DNA from: Alphaproteobacteria bacterium
GTDB taxonomy: Bacteria > Pseudomonadota > Alphaproteobacteria > Sphingomonadales > Sphingomonadaceae
Assembly (NCBI GenBank): GCA_018828205.1
Contig: JAHJWA010000128.1
Span: 1 to 18,736 of the forward strand
Direction of reading: 5' to 3'
Length of the DNA: 18,736 nucleotides
Position 1 is the stretch's first letter, and the number at the start of each line of letters is the position of its first letter. A program made the position numbers and the translations under genes. This document shows, piece after piece, positions 8,711-15,311 of the stretch. The notes beneath the pieces are model-generated. The model had not been told where the DNA came from, searched no databases, and was given only the letters and a program-made list of their open reading frames with translations.

Positions 8711-11700
8711 ATGAAAAAATTGCACAAGAATTCGCTCACGGGCCTGGCGGTTTCCGCTTCGGTCCTCGCTTTCGTTTCCGCTGCGCCGGCCTGGGCGCAG
8801 GCCGCAGGCGAGATCGAATGCCCCACCGGCCAGGAAGAGGTCGATGGCGAATGCGTCGTTCAGTCCGACGGTCCGGACGGGGTCACGAGCAACGATCCCT
8901 CCGCGCGCGATGTCGTGGACATTAGCGACACCGGGGCTTCTGGCGGGCAGGAGGAGGGCGCGATCGTCGTGACCGGCTCGCGCATCAAGCGCGATACCTA
9001 TTCCAGCATCTCGCCGCTCCAGGTGCTGACCACCGAAGCATCCAACGAAGCGGGGCTGTTCGACCCTTCCCAGATTCTCCAGCGCTCTGAATCGGCTTCG
9101 GGTCAGCAGATCGACGCGACCTTCCAGGGCTTCGTGCTCGACAACGGCCCGGGTTCGCAGACGCTGAACCTGCGCGGTCTTGGGGCCGATCGTACGCTGC
9201 TGCTTCTCAACGGTCGCCGGCTTGCTCCCGCCGGTGTGGAAGGCGCGCCAACCAACCCCTCGATCAATCTGCTCCCGGGCTCGCTGGTCGATCGCTACGA
9301 TCTCCTGCTCGACGGTGCCTCCTCGGTTTACGGCTCCGACGCTGTGGCTGGCGTGGGCAACATCATCCTGCGCAAGGACTTCGACGGTCTCGAACTCTAT
9401 GCCCGGGGCGAGGCAAACCCGCAGGGTGGTGGCGATGATTATACCATCAGCGGTGCATACGGCCTGAACTTCGATCGCGGCTTCATCGGTATCGGTGCCG
9501 AGTATGACTACCGTGACACCGTTCGCCTGAACGATCGCGACTTCTTCCGCGGTTGCGACAAGCACTACGAGATCGACCAGGATGGCAATATCTACACGGT
9601 CGGCAAGCGCGACAACGCGCTGGTGCTGGAAGATTCCGGCGGCGCGGTCTCGATTTCCGAGAACGAGTGCAAGGTCGACGGGATCTCGGGCCGTATCTTC
9701 AACCCTTACAACTTCTCGGGTTCGATCTATTTCCAGCCCGACGGCAATGGCAACTTTCCCGGCTTCCCCAACTTCCCCTATGCCGATTCGACCAACGCAT
9801 TCGGCGATCCGATCGACAACGACGGCGATGGCATCCGCGATGTCGATTTCCAGGACGTCAACACCAACGGATCCAACCGCGATCAGGTGTTCCTGAGCGA
9901 GCAAAAGCTCTACAACGTGATGGCCTACGGTGAATACACCTTCCCGGGTACGGGCAACATCACGCCGTTCTTCGAGGCCAATTACAGCCGCGCCGAAATA
10001 TACGCGGACAACACCGGGGTTGCGCAGGTCTTCCCCTATGTGCCCTCCGACAACCAGTTCAATCCGTGCAATATCGACGCCAATGCCGATGGCAGCCGGA
10101 TCAATCCGAACGGGGTAGACTGTCGCCTGATCGACAACGCGATCAACAACTTCCCGGTCTACAACCCTCCCGGGGTTCCGGGTAACCCGCGCGGCAACTA
10201 CGGCTTCAGCCTGCCCGTGAGCCCGATCATCGCGGTGCGCGGAGACCGCAACAACACCGACGTCACGCAGGAAATCTATCGCGGCGTGGTCGGCGTCCGC
10301 GGCGATCTTCCGTTCCTTGCGCCCAGCTGGACCTTCGAGGTTTCGGGTGTCTATTCGCGTTCGGAAGGTTCTTCGGTCCGGCTCGGTATCCGCGAAGACA
10401 AGCTCGCCTTCGCGTTGGGGATCGATCCCACCGCGGATTTCAACGGTGACGGGTTCGCCGACGGCGACGTCGATTCCGACGGGGACGGCGTTGCCGATAA
10501 CCCCGGCGACGGCATTGCCGACGACTATGATTCCAACCTCGACATCTTCGGTGGCGATCCGCAGAATATCGGCGCCTGCAATGCTGCCGGCCTGGCCAAT
10601 CCTGAACTGGCCATGCCCGATCTTCTGCAGGGCTGCGTTCCGGTCAACCTGTTCGCTCCGAGCCTCCTGACCGGTGCCATCGGCGATTTCGCGACCCAGG
10701 CGGAACGCGACTATGTCTTCGGCGTGCGCAGCTTCGACACGACCTATGAGCAGATCGTCGGCAACGCCTTCATCACAGGCGATCTGTTCACGCTCCCCGC
10801 CGGCCCGGTCGGTGCGGTGTTCGGGGTCGAGTTCCGCAAGGACAGCATCGATTCCTCGCCCAACGACGTCGCCGCCAACGGGCTGCTGTTCGGCTTCTTC
10901 CGCGACCGCGGCGCCGTCGGCAGCAAGGTCACCAAGGAGGCCTTCGCCGAAGTCGATATCCCGCTTCAGGCCAACAAGCCTTGGGTGCGCGAACTCAGCC
11001 TGAATCTCTCGGGCCGCGTGACCAACGACGAGTTCTACGGCACCAATTACACCTACTCGGTCAAGGGTGGTTGGCGACCGATCGACTCGCTTCTGCTGAA
11101 GATGAGCTACGGGACCTCGTTCCGCGCGCCTAACCTGCGGGAAAACTTCCTGCTCGGTCAGTCGGGCTTTCTCACGCTCACCGATCCCTGCGCCGTTCCG
11201 AGTGCGGCTTACGAGCCGCTCAATGGTGGCTACCAGCCCGACGAGGAAACCCGCGAGCCGAACGTGATCGCGGCGTGTCAGCGCGAAGGGCGCGATCCCT
11301 TCAGCGTGGGTACCAACGGCGCGACCACGCTGAATACCACCAGCATCGAAGTCGAAACGGCAGGCAGCTTCGACATCGATCCCGAAACCTCGCGTTCGAT
11401 CACCGCAGGTTTCGCTTTCGAGGAGACCTTTGGTGAAGGCTTCGATGTGTCGCTTGGCGCAAGCTACTTCGACATCAAGGTCAAGGACGCAATCGTCGAA
11501 CTGGGCTCGCAGTTCATCATCAATGATTGCTTCACTCGCGACGATGGCGAACGCAGCTCGTTCTGCGATCTGTTGTCCTACGGCGCAACGCCGAGCAGCC
11601 GGGGCCTGATCACCGATGTGCAGCCGACCTTTACCAATCAGGACGAGGAAAGCGTGCGCGGCATCGACTTCAATGCCTTCCTGGGCAAAGAGGTCAGTGT

Positions 11701-12268
11701 CTTCGGGAAATTCGTCGATTTCGGTCTGACCCTGCGTGCGAACCACCTCATCGAGCGCAGCTCGCTGTTCGTCTCGGCTCAGGGTGATCGCGTGTTCGAC
11801 GATGACACCGGCGAGTTCGGCTTCCCGAAGTGGACCGGCAGCGCGCAGTTCACCGCCGATATCGACAAGTTCCGCTTGACCTGGTCCACCCGCTATGTGG
11901 GCTCCGTGCAGCAGGACGAGGATGGCCTCGACGAATTCGCCGATGCATTCGGCTTCGGCCCCGATGGCGAAGAGAACGGCTTCTTCAGCGATACCTGCCT
12001 CGGCAATGGCTCGCCGAGCGGCGTGGTCCCGGGTGACGGTCGCTTCTGCCGGGACATCGGGTTCGCCGAGGAGCAGTTCCTGCACACCGTCTCGCTGCGT
12101 TTCCGCGACGACCGGATGACCATCATTGCCGGTGTGGACAACGTATTCAACACGGCGCCGCCGCTGGTCGATGGCAATGAGGTGCTCTCGATCGCCAACA
12201 CCGCGATCGGCAATGGCTACGATTACGATGGTCGCGAATTCTTTGCTTCGGTTCGTTTCGACTTCTGA
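8711..12268 (+). CDS. TonB-dependent outer-membrane receptor 1 (1185 aa) with Asp-rich calcium-binding-like repeats
   Basis: This outer-membrane beta-barrel receptor should import a substrate using TonB-ExbB-ExbD energy. The signal peptide ends at AWA|QA (after residue 29). A short segment with Cys37 and Cys48 (CPTG...GEC) precedes the TonB box EEGAIVVTGSR (81-91). The plug domain follows, with LNLRGLGADRTLLLLNGRR and DGASSVYGSDAVAG. The barrel contains SFRAPN and ends in VRFDF with the terminal Phe typical of outer-membrane proteins. Two predicted surface stretches hold DxDGDG-type repeats (369-374 and 572-611), like thrombospondin type 3 or EF-hand-like calcium sites. Fourteen cysteines fall in seven successive pairs. 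The ATG at 8711 is preferred over the upstream in-frame ATG at 8669 because GGAG lies 6 nt before it and a clean signal peptide starts there. A terminator follows, then an S9 peptidase gene, hinting at peptide use. The substrate is unknown. Confidence 0.96.
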   Translation: MKKLHKNSLTGLAVSASVLAFVSAAPAWAQAAGEIECPTGQEEVDGECVVQSDGPDGVTSNDPSARDVVDISDTGASGGQEEGAIVVTGSRIKRDTYSSISPLQVLTTEASNEAGLFDPSQILQRSESASGQQIDATFQGFVLDNGPGSQTLNLRGLGADRTLLLLNGRRLAPAGVEGAPTNPSINLLPGSLVDRYDLLLDGASSVYGSDAVAGVGNIILRKDFDGLELYARGEANPQGGGDDYTISGAYGLNFDRGFIGIGAEYDYRDTVRLNDRDFFRGCDKHYEIDQDGNIYTVGKRDNALVLEDSGGAVSISENECKVDGISGRIFNPYNFSGSIYFQPDGNGNFPGFPNFPYADSTNAFGDPIDNDGDGIRDVDFQDVNTNGSNRDQVFLSEQKLYNVMAYGEYTFPGTGNITPFFEANYSRAEIYADNTGVAQVFPYVPSDNQFNPCNIDANADGSRINPNGVDCRLIDNAINNFPVYNPPGVPGNPRGNYGFSLPVSPIIAVRGDRNNTDVTQEIYRGVVGVRGDLPFLAPSWTFEVSGVYSRSEGSSVRLGIREDKLAFALGIDPTADFNGDGFADGDVDSDGDGVADNPGDGIADDYDSNLDIFGGDPQNIGACNAAGLANPELAMPDLLQGCVPVNLFAPSLLTGAIGDFATQAERDYVFGVRSFDTTYEQIVGNAFITGDLFTLPAGPVGAVFGVEFRKDSIDSSPNDVAANGLLFGFFRDRGAVGSKVTKEAFAEVDIPLQANKPWVRELSLNLSGRVTNDEFYGTNYTYSVKGGWRPIDSLLLKMSYGTSFRAPNLRENFLLGQSGFLTLTDPCAVPSAAYEPLNGGYQPDEETREPNVIAACQREGRDPFSVGTNGATTLNTTSIEVETAGSFDIDPETSRSITAGFAFEETFGEGFDVSLGASYFDIKVKDAIVELGSQFIINDCFTRDDGERSSFCDLLSYGATPSSRGLITDVQPTFTNQDEESVRGIDFNAFLGKEVSVFGKFVDFGLTLRANHLIERSSLFVSAQGDRVFDDDTGEFGFPKWTGSAQFTADIDKFRLTWSTRYVGSVQQDEDGLDEFADAFGFGPDGEENGFFSDTCLGNGSPSGVVPGDGRFCRDIGFAEEQFLHTVSLRFRDDRMTIIAGVDNVFNTAPPLVDGNEVLSIANTAIGNGYDYDGREFFASVRFDF

Positions 12269-12295
12269 GGCCGCGCTTTCGGCATAGACCATGAG

Positions 12296-12331
12296 AGGGG
12301 CGACTTCATGCTTGCATGGGGTCGCCCTTTT
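12296..12331 (+). terminator. Rho-independent terminator after TonB receptor 1
   Basis: AGGGGCGAC (12296-12304) pairs with GTCGCCCTT (12321-12329), with one G-U pair. The stem continues through two G-U pairs into CATG/CATG (12307-12310 and 12315-12318) capped by CTTG, and TTTT follows (12328-12331). It separates receptor 1 from the S9 peptidase. An in-frame ATG at 12316 lies inside the hairpin and is therefore an unlikely start. Confidence 0.85.
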
Positions 12332-12375
12332 CGCTTCAATCCGCCATGTTTTCCAAATCTTGTGAGAGTCGCATT

Positions 12376-14376
12376 ATGAAACTTCTGAAATCAGCCCTAT
12401 TGGCGGCGGCTGCAGGCGCGATCGGGCTTGCGCTGCCTCAGGCGCCCATTCTCGCCCAGTCCACCGGCCAGCCTTCTGTTCCGGTCGAAGTCTGGGCGCT
12501 GCGCGATGTCATCAACGCAGTGCAGGTCTCGCCCGATGGCAAGCACGTCCTCGTGCACAAGGTCGAGAGCAAGGAAGGCGACTACCTGCTCGAGATCTAC
12601 AACACCGACGACATGAGCAAGCCGATCAAGCGGCTGAACGCGGACCCGATGGAGATCATCGGAGTCCAGTGGGTCAGCGACAAGTTTCTGTTCGGGACCG
12701 CATGGCAGCAGAACCGCAGCTCGGTGAAGGGTCCCGAAGAAGGGACCTATGACTACAAGGCCTTTTCCTACAATCTGGAAACCAACAAGTTCAAGGACTT
12801 GCCCGGCAATTTCGCTCTCGTGAACCTGCTGCCCAAGGAGCCGGACACGATCCTGATCGGATCGGGCAATGCGGTCGCGGATGCCACCGGGGTCGATCCC
12901 TTCGCCGCGTTCCGCCCGCGCTCCTACTATCGCTTCAATCTCAACACCGGCGCCCGCTCGCTCGTCCTGAAGGGCAACGAGAAGTTCCCGACGGCCATCT
13001 TCGACAATGACGGCAATCCGCGCTTCACCAGCTCGGTCGAGCCGGGCTCGAACGAGCTCGTGACCTATTATCGCGCACCCGGCGACGGATCGTGGAAGGA
13101 GTTCGGCGAGCGCTACAGCCAGAACGAGCACGAGAACCTCTACCGGATCCTGGGCGGGTTCATGGGGCCGGTCGGCTTCAAGGCCGACGATCCCAACATC
13201 GCCTACATCATCGACAATCGCGGCGAGGACAAGGCGGCGCTGTGGGAATTCGACGTCTCGACCGGACAGTTCGGCGAGAAGCTCGCCGGTACCAACGCCG
13301 CCGACATCATGGGGATCCAGACGCATTCGATCCCCGGCAGGGAGACGCTCGTTGCGGCGCGCTACCCCTGGGCGAAGATGGAGCGCGTCTGGTTCGACGA
13401 TGAGGAGAAGGCGCTCTACGAGGCGCTCGAACAGCAAATCCCCAACGCCCATCAGGTGAGCATTTCGAGCCGCTCGCGCGATGGCAACACCATGGTGGTG
13501 TCCAATCGCGGACCGCGCGATCCGGGCTCCTACTGGCTGGTCCGCGACGGCCGCATGGCGAAGCTGGGAAGCCGCAACCCGCTGCTCAAGCCCGAGCAGC
13601 TCGCCGATGTCGAGTTCATCCGCTACCCGGCTCGCGACGGCAAGATGATCCCCGCCTATGTCACCAAGCCCAGCGGCGAAGGGCCGTTTCCGCTGATCGT
13701 CCTGCCTCATGGCGGTCCTCATGTGAACGAGGTCATCACCTATGACGAATGGGGCCAGCTGCTGGCGAATGCCGGCTATATGGTGCTGCAGCCGCAATAC
13801 CGCATGTCGGTGGGCTGGGGCCAGGATCACTTCGATTCCGCCTATGGCCAGCACGGGCTCGCGATGCAGGACGACAAGGACGACGGGGCGCGATATCTCG
13901 TCGACCAGGGTCTGGCCGATCCCGACCGGATGGCGATGTTCGGCTGGTCCTACGGGGGCTACGCCGCGCTGGTCGCGGCATCGCGCGAACCCAATCTCTA
14001 CCAGTGCGTCATCGCCGGTGCGGCGGTTGCAGACCCCGAAAAGGTCTACAAGATGCGCAGCAACGCCTATACGCCCAAGGCCATCGACGAATGGGCCAAG
14101 CGCCGCGGCATGATCGGTATCAACCCGATCAACGAGGTCGCCAAGGTCAACGTACCCGTCCTGATGGTCCATGGCGATGTCGATGCGCGGGTGATGTATT
14201 TCAACTTCACCGACTACAAGAAGGCGATGGAGCGGGCAGGCAAGACCGATGCCCAGTTCCTCACGCTCGAAGGCGCGGACCACTTTTCCAACACGCTGAT
14301 GTACGAGCATCAGGAGGCGTTCTTCACCAAGATGCTCGACTTCCTCGCCAATGATTGCGGCCCCGGCGGACTGTAG
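12376..14376 (+). CDS. S9 family serine peptidase (prolyl oligopeptidase/DPP-IV-like), exported
   Basis: This 666-residue exported peptidase probably hydrolyses short peptides in the periplasm. The signal peptide spans about residues 1-28 and ends PILAQ. Residues about 35-410 form a beta-propeller-like region (NAVQVSPDGKHVLVHK, NIAYIIDNRGEDKAALWEFD). The alpha/beta-hydrolase domain covers about 425-660. It has the oxyanion-region motif PHGGPH (444-449), nucleophile Ser525 in GWSYGG, Asp603 in HGDVDARV and His636 in GADHFS. The Ser-Asp and Asp-His spacings (78 and 33 residues) are nearly those of human DPP-IV (Ser630, Asp708, His740). Whether it is a dipeptidyl peptidase, acylaminoacyl peptidase or oligopeptidase is not decided. 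The ATG at 12376 has GAGAG 7 nt upstream and opens the signal peptide; the extended frame from 12316 starts in the preceding terminator. No clear promoter is seen in the 107-bp gap, so readthrough from receptor 1 is possible. Confidence 0.95.
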   Translation: MKLLKSALLAAAAGAIGLALPQAPILAQSTGQPSVPVEVWALRDVINAVQVSPDGKHVLVHKVESKEGDYLLEIYNTDDMSKPIKRLNADPMEIIGVQWVSDKFLFGTAWQQNRSSVKGPEEGTYDYKAFSYNLETNKFKDLPGNFALVNLLPKEPDTILIGSGNAVADATGVDPFAAFRPRSYYRFNLNTGARSLVLKGNEKFPTAIFDNDGNPRFTSSVEPGSNELVTYYRAPGDGSWKEFGERYSQNEHENLYRILGGFMGPVGFKADDPNIAYIIDNRGEDKAALWEFDVSTGQFGEKLAGTNAADIMGIQTHSIPGRETLVAARYPWAKMERVWFDDEEKALYEALEQQIPNAHQVSISSRSRDGNTMVVSNRGPRDPGSYWLVRDGRMAKLGSRNPLLKPEQLADVEFIRYPARDGKMIPAYVTKPSGEGPFPLIVLPHGGPHVNEVITYDEWGQLLANAGYMVLQPQYRMSVGWGQDHFDSAYGQHGLAMQDDKDDGARYLVDQGLADPDRMAMFGWSYGGYAALVAASREPNLYQCVIAGAAVADPEKVYKMRSNAYTPKAIDEWAKRRGMIGINPINEVAKVNVPVLMVHGDVDARVMYFNFTDYKKAMERAGKTDAQFLTLEGADHFSNTLMYEHQEAFFTKMLDFLANDCGPGGL

Positions 14377-14394
14377 TCGGGCGATCGGACACAG

Positions 14395-14433
14395 AAAAAC
14401 CCCCGCGGCCTCGGGCTGCGGGGGTTTTGCTTT
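14395..14433. terminator. Bidirectional Rho-independent terminator between convergent genes
   Basis: AAAACCCCCGC (14396-14406) and GCGGGGGTTTT (14418-14428) are perfect reverse complements, and the interior adds GCC/GGC pairing around a TCG loop. The plus strand continues TTTTGCTTT and the minus strand continues TTTTT. It lies 20 bp after the S9 peptidase stop and 54 bp beyond the stop of the opposing minus-strand gene, so it can serve both. Confidence 0.93.
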
Positions 14434-14486
14434 GTATCGGGACAATCGCCGACCCCTGTGGCGCACGGCCGAGGTCTCGAGGGGCG

Positions 14487-15083
14487 CTATTCGATGCGAC
14501 GTCCCTTAACGCCGGTCTGCCCGGCGATCCGGATGAAGTAGGAGCCCAGCGCCGCCTTCTTGAACACGACCGCGTCTCCCGCGCGCGGGGTGCGCAGGCG
14601 CATCGGCACATTGCTCATCTGCCATTTGCTGCCCTCGGCAATGGTGATGACATAGGTGTCGCCGCCAAGCCGCCGGACGTCGGTGATCGTGGATTCCAGC
14701 ATCGAGGTGTCTTCGTCGTCGTCGCTGCTGCCGAAGATCCCGCCCTTGGGCATGGTGAAACCGAACAGGCTGCGCCGGGTTTCGCGGACATCCTCCCGGT
14801 CGACGATACTGACCTCGCCGCTGTCCGTCGCGGCGACCATGGCGCTGACCGCGGTGTCGAAACATGCGAGCCGCTGGTCATTCGCGGCGATGTCGCGGCA
14901 TGCCTTGAGCTGGCTGATATAGTCGGACGACGGGACGCTGTCGCCATCTGTATCCTGGGCGGAACCGGCCGATGCCCAGGCGAGCGCGCTCACCGCCAGG
15001 AAAAGGCCAAGGCGGCGGCCATATCGGCCATTGGCGGCACGTGCCCGATCGTGCGGTGGCGTGGCGAAGTATGTTTCGTGCAT
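14487..15083 (-). CDS. Exported protein of unknown function (198 aa)
   Basis: This predicted periplasmic protein has a long basic N-terminus (about 25 residues), a hydrophobic core LGLFLAVSALAWASAG and a likely cleavage at GSA|QD (after residue 42). The mature part has a Cys-rich helix LKACRDIAANDQRLACFD (59-76), whose two cysteines 12 residues apart could form a disulfide. This 'C..IA...RLACFD' pattern recurs in several small secreted bacterial proteins. A Gly/Asp-rich linker (GSSDDDED) follows, then a beta-rich C-terminal region with YVITIAEGSKWQM and GSYFIRIAGQTGVKGRRIE. I do not recognise a named family. The start at 15083 has AGGGAAAG about 8 nt upstream. It is convergent with the S9 peptidase, shares its terminator, and is divergent from TonB receptor 2 across 228 bp of dyad-rich DNA, so a shared control region is possible. 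Confidence 0.82.
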   Translation of the reverse strand: MHETYFATPPHDRARAANGRYGRRLGLFLAVSALAWASAGSAQDTDGDSVPSSDYISQLKACRDIAANDQRLACFDTAVSAMVAATDSGEVSIVDREDVRETRRSLFGFTMPKGGIFGSSDDDEDTSMLESTITDVRRLGGDTYVITIAEGSKWQMSNVPMRLRTPRAGDAVVFKKAALGSYFIRIAGQTGVKGRRIE

Positions 15084-15158
15084 CTGATGCTTTCCCTAGG
15101 CTGCCATCTGTCTCGCTAAGGGCCGTCCCCGAGCGCTCGAGTCAACTGTAACTCCAAT

Positions 15159-15195
15159 GTCACACCGGCGAAGTTCCGGCGGTTACGGGTGTGAC
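15159..15195. promoter_or_regulatory. Inverted repeat GTCACACC-N21-GGTGTGAC between receptor 2 and the divergent exported gene
   Basis: The perfect 8-bp arms lie at 15159-15166 and 15188-15195, with centres 29 bp apart (nearly three helical turns). The right arm continues GTGTGACTTCCA, and a similar GTGTGATTCCA occurs upstream of receptor 1 (8508-8518). This is a candidate operator for one or both divergent genes. No strong -35/-10 pair was found nearby; TTGCTG (15201) with TTAGAC (15224) at 17 nt is a weak option for receptor 2. Confidence 0.4.
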
Positions 15196-15228
15196 TTCCA
15201 TTGCTGCGGCTCCGCAAAATGACTTAGA

Positions 15229-15287
15229 CGACCACCATTCGGATGAGAGTCCGGACTCAAATCTTATGCAATGGGGGGCGGTGGTCG
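15229..15287 (+). other. Nested dyads in the receptor 2 leader
   Basis: CGACCACC (15229-15236) is the reverse complement of GGTGGTCG (15280-15287). Inside lies the perfect 12-bp palindrome GAGTCCGGACTC (15247-15258), flanked by a further GAT/ATC match. The whole ends 24 nt before the receptor 2 start codon, just upstream of its Shine-Dalgarno. It could be a leader RNA structure or a protein site. Confidence 0.35.
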
Positions 15288-15311
15288 CTTCTCGTTATAA
15301 AGGGGATAGCA

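Noticed and set aside
8708..12292. Near full-length antisense open frame opposite TonB receptor 1, with similar ones opposite the M16, acylase, S9 and receptor 2 genes
   Set aside because: All lie in the same codon-aligned register as the sense gene and encode Arg/Asp/Val/Gly-rich composition without motifs. They are explained by codon bias.
12316..12375. Upstream in-frame ATG for the S9 peptidase
   Set aside because: It lies inside the terminator hairpin of the preceding gene and would put 20 extra residues before a normal signal peptide.
15243..15311. In-frame N-terminal extension of receptor 2 from an upstream ATG
   Set aside because: It has no good RBS, overlaps the 12-bp palindrome and would bury the signal peptide; the ATG at 15312 has AGGGG at proper spacing.
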